From Gammaproteobacteria bacterium (GTDB lineage: Bacteria; Pseudomonadota; Gammaproteobacteria; Steroidobacterales; Steroidobacteraceae): a stretch of DNA of 33,615 nucleotides. The notes beneath the pieces were generated by a model. It did not search any database, had not been told where the DNA came from, and worked only from the letters and a program-made list of their open reading frames with translations. The stretch covers positions 1 to 33,615 of the forward strand of contig DAHUXE010000018.1 in the NCBI GenBank assembly GCA_027307325.1. Reading direction: 5' to 3'. Of this stretch, positions 8,129 to 16,050 are shown one piece after another; positions within the stretch are counted from its first letter, which is position 1, and the number at the start of each line of letters is the position of its first letter. A program made the position numbers and the translations under genes.

Positions 8129-9352
8129 TCACACGGTGTCCTTGAGGGCGACGCCTGCGTCCGCAAGCCTGTCGACCTGCGGCCGCGCATGCGCCGCGAT
8201 CAGCTTGCGCGCCGCCATCTGGTCCCTGGGTGCGTTCACCGTGTCGATGGCGATGAGCTCGCCGCCACGCAGATAACAGGCGCTGAAGCTGCGCGCCGCC
8301 GGCGAGCCGCGCATCACCACGGCGTCGTAACCCTGCGCGAGGCCGACGATTACCATCTTCAGATCGAACTGATCCGACCAGAACCAGGGCAGCTTGTCGT
8401 GCAGCGTCTCGTTGCCCATGAGGTTGAGCGCCACCGTCGTGCCCTGCTCGAAGGCGTTGTCGACCGACTCGAGGCGCAGATGCCGGCCGTACTGGCGGCT
8501 CAGGTGGCTGGCGCAGTCGCCGGCTGCGTAGATCCCCTCGTGCGAGGTGCGGCAGTGCGCCTCGGTCACGACCCCGTTTCCGCACTCGAGGCCGGCGGCC
8601 CGGGCGAGCTCGTCGGCCGGGGCCACACCGGCGCCGATCAGCACGACGTCCGCGGGGTACTCGCCGCCTTCCTCGGTGAGGACGCTGCGGACGCGGCCGG
8701 TGCGCTCGTCGCCGTGCAGCGCCCGCAGCCGCTCGTTGCAGCGGATGCGCACGCCGCGCCTCGCGTGCTCGGCCTCGTAGAACGCCGAGACCTCGGGGCA
8801 GGTGACGCGGCTCATGACGCGCTCGGCCATCTCGAGCACCGTCACTTCCACGCCGAGCTCGCGCGCGGTGGCCGCGACCTCGAGCCCGATGTAGCCGCCG
8901 CCGACGATCAGCAGCCGCCCGCCGCCCGTGAGGCCGGCGCGAATGCGGTCGGCGTCGTCGAGGGTACGCAGGTAGTGCACCCCCTCGAGCTCCGCCCCCG
9001 GAACCGGCAGCCGGCGCGGATGGCTCCCGGTGGCGAGCAGCAGCGCGTCGAAGGGCACGACCACCCCGTCGTCGAGCCGCACGTGCCGCTCGCGCGGGGC
9101 GATGTCGGTCACCCGCCGGCCGAAGTGGGTGGTCACGGCGTGGTCGGCGAAGAATCCGGGGGGGCGGATCAGCAGCCGCTCGCGCTCGAGCGCGCCGGCG
9201 AGATACTTCTTGGAGAGCGGCGGCCGCTGGTAGGGTGGCCAGGGCTCCGCGCCGATCAGCGTCAGCTTCCCCGCGAAGCCTCTGCGGCGTAGTGTATCGA
9301 CCGCCTGCACGGCCGCCTGGCCCGCCCCGACGATCACGATGTGCTCGTACAT
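8129..9352 (-). CDS. FAD-dependent NAD(P)H:ferredoxin reductase-like oxidoreductase
   Basis: The 407-residue flavoprotein starts at the FAD-binding strand IVIVGAGQAAVQA. It contains PYQRPPLSKKYL, the second Rossmann motif LLIVGGGYIGLEVA (about 147-160), the FAD motif GIYAAGDCA and the C-terminal reductase domain. This pattern fits the putidaredoxin/rhodocoxin reductase group (CamA/ThcD-like), which passes electrons from NAD(P)H to a [2Fe-2S] ferredoxin serving a P450 or Rieske oxygenase. No such partner is in the window, so the electron acceptor is unknown. The ATG at 9352 puts the motif at the very N-terminus as is usual; an in-frame extension to 9535 would run over the regulatory region of the PII gene and is unconserved in character. 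The Shine-Dalgarno sequence is weak. It diverges from the PII gene. Confidence 0.9.
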   Translation of the reverse strand: MYEHIVIVGAGQAAVQAVDTLRRRGFAGKLTLIGAEPWPPYQRPPLSKKYLAGALERERLLIRPPGFFADHAVTTHFGRRVTDIAPRERHVRLDDGVVVPFDALLLATGSHPRRLPVPGAELEGVHYLRTLDDADRIRAGLTGGGRLLIVGGGYIGLEVAATARELGVEVTVLEMAERVMSRVTCPEVSAFYEAEHARRGVRIRCNERLRALHGDERTGRVRSVLTEEGGEYPADVVLIGAGVAPADELARAAGLECGNGVVTEAHCRTSHEGIYAAGDCASHLSRQYGRHLRLESVDNAFEQGTTVALNLMGNETLHDKLPWFWSDQFDLKMVIVGLAQGYDAVVMRGSPAARSFSACYLRGGELIAIDTVNAPRDQMAARKLIAAHARPQVDRLADAGVALKDTV

Positions 9353-9421
9353 CGGGGCCAAGAATATCCCAGGTGCCTGCCGGCCTGGCGCACCAGGGCG
9401 GGGCGCCCGGCGCGCAGCGTT

Positions 9422-9441
9422 GCTCTGCAATGGTGCAGAGC
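9422..9441. promoter_or_regulatory. Perfect 8-bp inverted repeat upstream of the sigma-54 promoter, possible activator site
   Basis: GCTCTGCA and TGCAGAGC are perfectly complementary around ATGG. The dyad lies about 60-80 bases upstream of the -24 element, where NtrC-type activators bind. It contains the NtrC half-site TGGTGCA, but its half-site spacing is shorter than the NtrC consensus. A second candidate, GCACC-N5-GGGGC at 9390-9404, matches nine of ten fixed NtrC positions. Binding by NtrC is inference. Confidence 0.4.
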
Positions 9442-9492
9442 GCGCGGGTGGCGGCACCCGGGCGGTGCCGTCCGCGGCGGTCGCGGCGCTGA

Positions 9493-9897
<405 letters not shown>

Positions 9898-9923
9898 CCC
9901 CGCAAGGCATCGACCAGCCCGCT

Positions 9924-10901
9924 ATGCCCACAGCCATCCGCTTCTACGAGTACGGCGGTCCCGAGGTCCTGCGCGTCGAGGACGTCGATCCAGGCAAGCC
10001 CGGTCCCGGCGAGGCGCAGGTGCGCCACCACGCGATCGGCGTCAACTACATCGACGTCTACGACCGCACCGGCCTCTATCCGGTCGCCGCGCTCCCGAGC
10101 GGACTCGGGCGCGAGGCGGCCGGGGTCGTCGCCGCCCTCGGCCGCGGGGTGCGCGGCTTCAGGGTCGGCGAGCGGGTCGCCTACGTCTGGCCGAACCCAG
10201 GGGCTTACAGCGAGCTGCGCAACGTGCCGGCCGAACGGCTGGTCAAGGTGCCGCGCGGCATCTCCGACGAGCAGGCGGCGGCGCTCATGTTGAAGGGCCT
10301 GACGGCCCAGTATCTCATTCGCCGCACCTACCGCGTTCAGCGCGGCGACCCGATCCTGGTGCACGCCGCGGCCGGCGGCGTCGGGCTGATCCTCTGTCAG
10401 TGGGCGCGCGCACTCGGGGCGAAGGTGATCGGCGTGGTCGGGAGCGACGCCAAGGCGGAGCTCGCCCGGCGGCACGGCTGCCATCACGTGCTCATCTCCG
10501 GGCGCGACGAGCTGGTCGCGGGCGTCAAGGCGCTCACCAGGAGCGAGGGCGTCGCCGTGGTCTATGACGCGGTCGGAGGCGACACGTTCATGGAATCGCT
10601 CGACTGCCTGCGCCGTCGCGGGATGATGGTCACCTTCGGCAACGCCTCGGGTCCCGTGCCGCCGGTCGCGCCTCTCGAGCTGAGCAGGCGCGGCTCGCTG
10701 TTTCTGACGCGGCCGACGCTGTTCCATTACATCGGCACGCGCGCGGAGCTCGAGTCCGCGGCGCGCGAGCTGTTTGCCGCCGTGCGCGCCCGCAAGGTGC
10801 GCATCGTCATCGGGCAGAAGTATCCCCTGCGCGAGGCGGCCGAAGCGCACCGCGACCTCGAGGGCCGGCGCACCACCGGCTCGACGGTGCTGACGCTGTA
10901 G
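9924..10901 (+). CDS. qorA: NADPH:quinone oxidoreductase, zeta-crystallin-like MDR enzyme
   Basis: The 325-residue protein belongs to the zinc-free quinone oxidoreductase branch of the medium-chain dehydrogenase/reductase superfamily. It has the N-terminal GGPEVL and NYIDVYDRTGLYP motifs, LGREAAGVV, and the cofactor fold VHAAAGGVGLILCQWARALGAKVIG (about residues 147-172). It ends with the family segment EAAEAHRDLEGRRTTGSTVL. The enzyme reduces quinones by NADPH in the cytosol. The length equals E. coli QorA (327). No zinc-ligand cysteines are present at structural positions. The ATG at 9924 begins the first strand. It lies 26 bases after the PII gene on the same strand and converges with the acetolactate synthase small-subunit gene. 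Confidence 0.9.
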   Translation: MPTAIRFYEYGGPEVLRVEDVDPGKPGPGEAQVRHHAIGVNYIDVYDRTGLYPVAALPSGLGREAAGVVAALGRGVRGFRVGERVAYVWPNPGAYSELRNVPAERLVKVPRGISDEQAAALMLKGLTAQYLIRRTYRVQRGDPILVHAAAGGVGLILCQWARALGAKVIGVVGSDAKAELARRHGCHHVLISGRDELVAGVKALTRSEGVAVVYDAVGGDTFMESLDCLRRRGMMVTFGNASGPVPPVAPLELSRRGSLFLTRPTLFHYIGTRAELESAARELFAAVRARKVRIVIGQKYPLREAAEAHRDLEGRRTTGSTVLTL

Positions 10902-10959
10902 CGGCGCCGCGAGCGCCTCGCGCGTCACCGCGGCGCGGCGTGGATAGTTCCCTTCGGTC

Positions 10960-10983
10960 ATAGTTAAGCAGTTGCCTGACTAT
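10960..10983. promoter_or_regulatory. Imperfect palindrome, copy 1 of a motif shared with 30501-30521
   Basis: Arms ATAGTTAAGCA and TGCCTGACTAT surround GT and match at nine of eleven positions. Its reverse complement, with the flanking CGGCG (10984-10988), agrees with the site at 30496-30521 at 23 of 26 positions. The shape resembles operators of ArsR-type repressors (TTAAGCA-NN-TGCTTAA). It lies in the convergent gap between the quinone reductase and ilvN stops, where no promoter is expected. The remaining bases of this 132-base gap show nothing I can name. Confidence 0.4.
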
Positions 10984-11033
10984 CGCCGAATGGAGTAGCG
11001 CGTGCGCGCGCTTCTGGCCGTGCGGGATGGCGC

Positions 11034-11552
11034 CTAAGCGTCCGCGGTGGCGGGCGGCGCGGGCCGCAGCGCGCGGGCGGCGCGCGGGATGCCGAGCGCG
11101 CCGCTGCGCACCACCTCGAGCAGCTGCGCGCCCCGGGCCAGGTCCGCCATGAACGCGTTGATTTCGGCCTCGCTCGCGGTCAGCTCCACGATGAAGCCCT
11201 CGGTGGCCGGATCGAGCACGCGGCCGCCGGCGCGCACTACGAGTCCGCGCACGATGTCGGTGTGGCGCGGGTCGACGCGCAGCTTGAGCAGCACCAGTTC
11301 GCGCTCGAGGTGCTGGCCGCGGGTCATGTCGAGCACGTTGACGACGTCGACCAGCTTGTTCAGCTGATTGACGATCTGCTGGATCACGGCGTCCGAGCCG
11401 CGCGTGACGAGCGTCAGGCGCGAGACCGTGGGATCGTCGGTGGGGGCCACCGACAGCGACTCGATGTTGTAGCCGCGGGTGGAAAACAGGCCCGCCACCC
11501 GCGTCAGGGCCCCGGCCTCGTTCTGCAACAGTATCGCGATGATGTGGCGCAT
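11034..11552 (-). CDS. ilvN: Acetolactate synthase small (regulatory) subunit
   Basis: The 172-residue protein starts with the ACT domain typical of IlvH/IlvN (IIAILLQNEAGALTRVAGLF, then STRGYNIESLSVAPT). It continues with DDPTVSRLTLVT, the QIVNQLNKLVDVVNVLD segment and the C-terminal ALS_ss_C domain ending in SGALGIPR. It binds valine (or other branched amino acids) and stimulates and feedback-regulates the catalytic subunit. E. coli IlvH has 163 residues; the extra length here is a Pro/Ala-rich tail (RPAPPATADA). The ATG at 11552 begins the ACT domain; an in-frame extension reaching 11822 would overlap the divergent ilvB and is rejected. It is transcribed away from ilvB, unlike the usual ilvBN or ilvIH operon. 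Confidence 0.93.
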   Translation of the reverse strand: MRHIIAILLQNEAGALTRVAGLFSTRGYNIESLSVAPTDDPTVSRLTLVTRGSDAVIQQIVNQLNKLVDVVNVLDMTRGQHLERELVLLKLRVDPRHTDIVRGLVVRAGGRVLDPATEGFIVELTASEAEINAFMADLARGAQLLEVVRSGALGIPRAARALRPAPPATADA

Positions 11553-11700
11553 GTCGGGCGGTGGCAAAGCCTCGCAGAGCCTCGAAAAAGCCTTGGCAGA
11601 ATAGAGAGATCCGCGCGAGTTTGCACCACGGACCCAAGCTGTTACGCTCAAAAGTTCTGTCGCTGTCGCTACCCCAAGAGGTTTTGCCAAGAACCCGCCC
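11553..11700. promoter_or_regulatory. Divergent control region between ilvN and ilvB
   Basis: This 148-base gap must contain promoters for both acetolactate synthase subunits. It is slightly less GC-rich than its surroundings. CTTGGCA near 11592 and TGCCAAG near 11686 form a distant 7-bp inverted repeat. I see no leader peptide with runs of Ile, Leu or Val codons and no convincing -35/-10 pair, so classical attenuation is not supported. A shared operator for coordinated control is plausible but unproven. Confidence 0.35.
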
Positions 11701-13563
11701 ATGAGCTCGCCGTCCCTCAGCGACACGCCTGCCGAGGCCCGCCCGCCTGCCCATCCGCTCGCCGGGGCGCGGATGAGCGGCGCGCGCATGATCATGCAGG
11801 TGCTGGCGGACGAGGGCGTCACGGCGATCTTCGGCTACAGCGGCGGGGCCATCCTCCCGACCTACGACGCGGTCTTTCTCTACAACGAGGAGTGCGCCGG
11901 GAGCGGGCGGCCGCAGATTCCCCTGATCGTGCCCGCCAACGAGCAGGGTGCCGGCTTCATGGCCGCGGGCTACGCGCGCGCCAGCGGCCGGGTCGGCGTG
12001 TGTATCGTGACCTCCGGACCCGGGGCCACTAACACTGTTACGCCTGTGCGCGATTGCATGGCTGATTCGGTACCTATTGTCGTGATTTCCGGCCAAGTAC
12101 CCCGGCCCGCGATCGGTACCGATGCCTTTCAGGAGGCCCCCGTGCCCGCGGTCATGGGAGCCGTTGCCAAGCACATCTTTCTGGTCACCGAGCCCGAGAA
12201 GCTCGAGGCGACGGTACGCACGGCCTTCGAGATTGCCCGTACCGGGCGCCCGGGACCGGTGGTCGTCGACATCCCGAAGGACGTCCAGAACTGGGAAGGG
12301 ACGTTCCGGGGAGAGGGGCTGCTGCCGATCCCCGGCTACCGGCGGCGGCTCGACGAGCTCACCCGCTCCTCGCTCGATGCGGCGGCGGCCGGACGGCTGT
12401 TCGCGATGCTCGGCGAGGCGCAGCGCCCGCTCATCTATGCCGGCGGCGGGGTCATCAACGGCAACGCCGCCGAGCGGCTCGCCGAGCTCGCGAGCGCCTT
12501 CGGCTTACCGGTCGTCACGACGCTCATGGGCATCGGCGCGCTCGATACCCGCGCGCCGCTCGCGCTGCGCATGCTCGGGATGCACGGCGCCGCCTTCGCC
12601 AACTACGCGGTGGACGACTGCGATTTCCTCATCGCGGTGGGCGCGCGCTTCGACGACCGCGTCGCGGGCGTACCCGACAAGTTCGCGCGCAACGCCAGGC
12701 GCATCGCGCACCTCGACGTGGACCGCGCCGAGGTCAACAAGGTCAAGCGCGTGCAGTGGAGCCACGTGGGGCTGCTGGCGCCGGCGCTCGAGGCGCTCAT
12801 CGCGCACGGGCGGCAGGTCGGGTTCCGCCGCGACTTCGGCGCCTGGCACGTGGAGCTTGCCGAGCTCAAGCGCCGCTATGCGATGAACTACGACCGCGCG
12901 AGTCCCCTGATTCAGCCCTACTACGTCCTCGAGGAGCTCAACCGTCACACGCGCGGCGAGGCGATCATCTCGACCGGAGTCGGCCAGCACCAGATGTGGG
13001 CGGCGCAGTACTGCGATTTCGCGGGCCCACGCCTGTGGCTCACCTCCGGCAGCATGGGCACGATGGGCTTCGGTCTGCCCGCGGCGATCGGCGCGCAGAT
13101 CGCGAACCCCGGCAGGCTCGTGATCGACATCGACGGCGACTCGAGCATCCGCATGAACATCGGCGAGCTCGAGACCGCCACCACCTACGATCTGCCGGTC
13201 AAAGTCATGGTGCTCAACAACTTCGGCGACGGCATGGTCAAGCAGTGGCAGAAGCTGTTCTTCAAGGGCCGCCTGTCGGCCAGCGACAGGTCGCTGCACA
13301 AGAAGGACTTCATCCGCGCCGCCCAGGCCGACGGCTTCCGCTACGCGGTGCGCCTCGAGCACAAGGCGGACGTGCCGCGCGTCATCGCCGAGTTCGTCGG
13401 CTTCGGGGGGCCCGCCTTCCTCGAGGTGATGATCGACCCCGACGCGGGCGTCTATCCGATGGTGGGCCCGGGTCAGTGCTACGAGGACATGATCACGGGC
13501 GAGCACATACCGTCCCGCACCAAGGTCGCGATCAAGACTCCCGGCCCCTCGGAGATGTTCTGA
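11701..13563 (+). CDS. ilvB: Acetolactate synthase large (catalytic) subunit
   Basis: The 620-residue ThDP enzyme has the N-terminal pyrimidine-binding domain with GYSGGAILP, the catalytic glutamate in NEQGAGFMA, TSGPGATN and SGQVPRPAIGTDAFQE. The central domain has GARFDDRVAG. The C-terminal pyrophosphate domain has GSMGTMGFGLPAAIGA and DIDGDSSIRMN...NN. It condenses two pyruvates, or pyruvate with 2-oxobutanoate, in valine/leucine and isoleucine synthesis. Two features set it off from the E. coli enzymes: the ThDP motif reads GDSS rather than GDGS/GDGA, and the motif after it is NNFGDGMVKQWQKLFF. This suggests a distinct subtype. The first 24 residues are Pro/Ala-rich and may be dispensable; ATGs at residues 25 and 30 are alternatives. 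ilvB diverges from ilvN, and its stop overlaps the next gene's start. Confidence 0.94.
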   Translation: MSSPSLSDTPAEARPPAHPLAGARMSGARMIMQVLADEGVTAIFGYSGGAILPTYDAVFLYNEECAGSGRPQIPLIVPANEQGAGFMAAGYARASGRVGVCIVTSGPGATNTVTPVRDCMADSVPIVVISGQVPRPAIGTDAFQEAPVPAVMGAVAKHIFLVTEPEKLEATVRTAFEIARTGRPGPVVVDIPKDVQNWEGTFRGEGLLPIPGYRRRLDELTRSSLDAAAAGRLFAMLGEAQRPLIYAGGGVINGNAAERLAELASAFGLPVVTTLMGIGALDTRAPLALRMLGMHGAAFANYAVDDCDFLIAVGARFDDRVAGVPDKFARNARRIAHLDVDRAEVNKVKRVQWSHVGLLAPALEALIAHGRQVGFRRDFGAWHVELAELKRRYAMNYDRASPLIQPYYVLEELNRHTRGEAIISTGVGQHQMWAAQYCDFAGPRLWLTSGSMGTMGFGLPAAIGAQIANPGRLVIDIDGDSSIRMNIGELETATTYDLPVKVMVLNNFGDGMVKQWQKLFFKGRLSASDRSLHKKDFIRAAQADGFRYAVRLEHKADVPRVIAEFVGFGGPAFLEVMIDPDAGVYPMVGPGQCYEDMITGEHIPSRTKVAIKTPGPSEMF

Positions 13564-15602
13564 TGAGACCCGCCGCCGCGCGCGCCGCATCTCTCGCTGC
13601 CCGCCTGCTCGCCGCCGCGGCACCCGCTGTCACGCTCGCCGCGCCCGCGGCGGGCGTCGCCCGGCAGGACGAGATCCTGATGCTCGGCACCCTGGCCGGC
13701 GCGCAGAGCGCGCGCACCGGGAGCGATGGCGTCACGCACGCGGAATACTCCTTCAACGACCGCGGCCGCGGTGACCATATCGTCGCGACGTGGAAGCTCG
13801 ATGCCGCCGGCGCCCTCACCGAGTACCAGGGCCGCGGCAATGACTACATGAAGGCCCCGGTGACCGAGACTTTCCGCCTCGCCGCCGGCAAGGCCACCTG
13901 GAGCAACCGCTCCGAGCGCGGCAGCGCGGCGGTCTCGGGCGAGGCGTTCTACGTACCCGTGAACGGACCGCCCGAGATCCTCGGCGTGCTCGCGCGCGCG
14001 CTACTCAAGGCTCCGGGGCATCGCCTCGCGCTCCTGCCCGCGGGCGAGGCCACGCTCGAGAAGGTCGATCTGCCCGCCGAGGATGCGGCGCACGCGACCG
14101 GCCCGCACGGCGCACTCGCGCTCTATGCCATCAGCGGGCTCGACTTCTCCCCGACGCCGATCTGGCTCGAGGACGATGGGACGACGGCGGCCTCGATCGC
14201 CTTCTCCGGCTGGTTCTCGGTGCTGCCCGCTGCGCTGCACGACCGGCAGCCGCAGCTGCTCGCGGCACAGGAGCACGCCGGCGCCGCCTGGTCGGCACGC
14301 CTGGCGCGCGAGCTGACACATGTTCCGGCCGGAGAGGTACTGATCCGCAACGCGCGGCTCTTCGATCCGCGTGATCTCTCGGTCACGCCGGGAATGAGCG
14401 TGCTGGTGCGCGGCGCGCACATCGTGCGGGTCGCCGCGGACGCCGACGTGGCGGCCGACGCCGGGGCCGAGGTGATCGACGCGCACGGCCGCTTCCTCAT
14501 GCCGGGGCTGTGGGACAACCATCAGCACTTCGGCGACAACGCCGGCGCGCTCGACCTCGCCAACGGCGTCACGAGCGCCCGCGACATGGCGAACGACACC
14601 GAGCGGTTCCCCGAGCGCGTGGCGCGCTTCGATGCGGGCACCGAGCTCGGCCCGCGGGTGTGGAAGGCCGGTATCATCGACGGCACCGGCCCATACGCCG
14701 GGCCGACCAGGATGCGGATCGACACCGCAGCGCAGGCGATCGCCGACGTCGACTGGTACGCCGACCACGGCTATGGGCAGATCAAGATCTATTCCTCGAT
14801 CCCGCCGCCCATCGTGCCGGTGATCGCCGCCGAGGCGCACGCGCGCGGCCTGCGGGTCAGCGGCCACGTGCCGGCGTTCATGAGCGCCGAGCAGTTCGTC
14901 GGCGCCGGCGCGGACGAGATCCAGCATCTCAACTTCATCGTGCTCGACTTCCTCTATCCCGCGGTGCAGGAGACGCGCAACATGAACCGCTTCACCGCGG
15001 TCGCCGCGCACGCCCGCGACTTCCCGCCCGCCGCACCGCAGGTGCGGGACTTCATCGCTTATCTCGCCCGGCACCACACCGTGCTGGATCCGACCGTCAA
15101 CATCTTCGAGGCGCAATTCTGCGGCGACCCGGCGGCCCTCACGCCGGGACTCGAGCAGGTCGCGCCGCGCATGCCGCCGCAGGTGCGGCGCGGGCTGCTC
15201 TCCAGCGCGCTCGTCATACCGAAGGGCGAGGAGGCCGCCTATCGCGAGGCGCTGCCGGCGATGCTCGCCCTCCTCAAGGCGCTGCACGAAGCCGGCGTGA
15301 CGATCATTCCCGGCACCGACTCGATGCCGGGTTACGAGCTGCACCATGAGCTCGAGCTGTACGCGCGTGCCGGCATCGCGCCCGCGGAGGTGCTGCGCAT
15401 GGCCACCCTCACCTCGGCGCAGGTCATCGGCGCGAACGGCGAGCGCGGCGTGATCGCCGCCGGCAAGCTCGCGGATCTCATCCTCGTCGACGGCGATCCG
15501 AGCGCCCGCATCGGCGACCTCGATCATATCGACCTGGTCATGAAGGGCGGCAGGACCTACGACCCGGCACGCATCGAGGCCTCGCTCGGCATCACCCCGT
15601 GA
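13563..15602 (+). CDS. Exported amidohydrolase-superfamily protein
   Basis: The 679-residue protein has a signal peptide (residues 1-33, Ala-rich). A beta-rich N-terminal region of about 220 residues that I do not recognise follows, and then an amidohydrolase domain. The metal-binding motif is DNHQHFGD (H-x-H near residues 320-322). A lysine in YGQIKIYSS is a candidate carboxylated ligand, and SGHVPAF and IQHLNF supply the later histidines. PGTDSMPG near 584 gives the catalytic aspartate. A C-terminal GKLADLILVDGDP strand closes the composite beta-sandwich. This matches the imidazolonepropionase/prolidase-like secreted amidohydrolases; the substrate cannot be told. The ATG overlaps the ilvB stop (TGATG), so translation is probably coupled to ilvB. 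There is no obvious metabolic link to acetolactate synthase. Confidence 0.85.
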   Translation: MRPAAARAASLAARLLAAAAPAVTLAAPAAGVARQDEILMLGTLAGAQSARTGSDGVTHAEYSFNDRGRGDHIVATWKLDAAGALTEYQGRGNDYMKAPVTETFRLAAGKATWSNRSERGSAAVSGEAFYVPVNGPPEILGVLARALLKAPGHRLALLPAGEATLEKVDLPAEDAAHATGPHGALALYAISGLDFSPTPIWLEDDGTTAASIAFSGWFSVLPAALHDRQPQLLAAQEHAGAAWSARLARELTHVPAGEVLIRNARLFDPRDLSVTPGMSVLVRGAHIVRVAADADVAADAGAEVIDAHGRFLMPGLWDNHQHFGDNAGALDLANGVTSARDMANDTERFPERVARFDAGTELGPRVWKAGIIDGTGPYAGPTRMRIDTAAQAIADVDWYADHGYGQIKIYSSIPPPIVPVIAAEAHARGLRVSGHVPAFMSAEQFVGAGADEIQHLNFIVLDFLYPAVQETRNMNRFTAVAAHARDFPPAAPQVRDFIAYLARHHTVLDPTVNIFEAQFCGDPAALTPGLEQVAPRMPPQVRRGLLSSALVIPKGEEAAYREALPAMLALLKALHEAGVTIIPGTDSMPGYELHHELELYARAGIAPAEVLRMATLTSAQVIGANGERGVIAAGKLADLILVDGDPSARIGDLDHIDLVMKGGRTYDPARIEASLGITP

Positions 15603-15609
15603 GCAAGCC

Positions 15610-16029
15610 ATGAAATACCTCCACACCATGGTGCGCGTCACCGACATCGACGCGAGCCTGCGCTTCTACTGCGACGCGCTCGGCCTGCGGGAGCTGTCGC
15701 GCAAGGACTACCCGCAGGGGCGCTACACGCTAGTGTTCCTGTCCGCGCCCGGAGATGAGAGCGCGCAGGTCGAGCTCACCCACAACTGGGACCCGGAGGC
15801 CTATGGCGGCGGGCGCAATTTCGGACACCTCGCCTATCAGGTCGAGGACATCTACGCGACCTGTCAGCGCCTCGCCGACCACGGCGTCACCATCCTGCGC
15901 CCGCCGCGGGACGGGCGCATGGCGTTCGTGCGCTCGCCGGACAACATCTCCATCGAGCTGCTGCAGAAGGGCGCGGCGCTCGCGCCGGCCGAGCCGTGGA
16001 AGTCGATGGCCAACACCGGCAGCTGGTAG
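15610..16029 (+). CDS. gloA: Lactoylglutathione lyase (glyoxalase I)
   Basis: The 139-residue VOC protein aligns by eye with E. coli GloA from its start: LHTMVRVTDID, RFYCDALGL, VELTHNWDPEAY, NFGHLAYQVED and the final SIELLQK. The four metal ligands fall in place as His5, Glu55, His73 and Glu116. It isomerises the hemithioacetal of methylglyoxal and glutathione to S-lactoylglutathione. The loop before the last strand is shorter than in E. coli, and the C-terminus is longer (PAEPWKSMANTGSW). The absence of the extended loop suggests the Ni/Co-type bacterial class, but this is inference. It starts 7 bases after the amidohydrolase stop and is 21 bases ahead of the glycosyltransferase gene. Confidence 0.93.
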   Translation: MKYLHTMVRVTDIDASLRFYCDALGLRELSRKDYPQGRYTLVFLSAPGDESAQVELTHNWDPEAYGGGRNFGHLAYQVEDIYATCQRLADHGVTILRPPRDGRMAFVRSPDNISIELLQKGAALAPAEPWKSMANTGSW

Positions 16030-16050
16030 GCGGACGCGACCCTCAAGTCC

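Noticed and set aside
12000-12120. Slightly lower-GC patch inside ilvB as a sign of transfer
   Set aside because: It covers the conserved GATN and SGQVP motifs and the frame is intact; local codon choice is enough to explain it.
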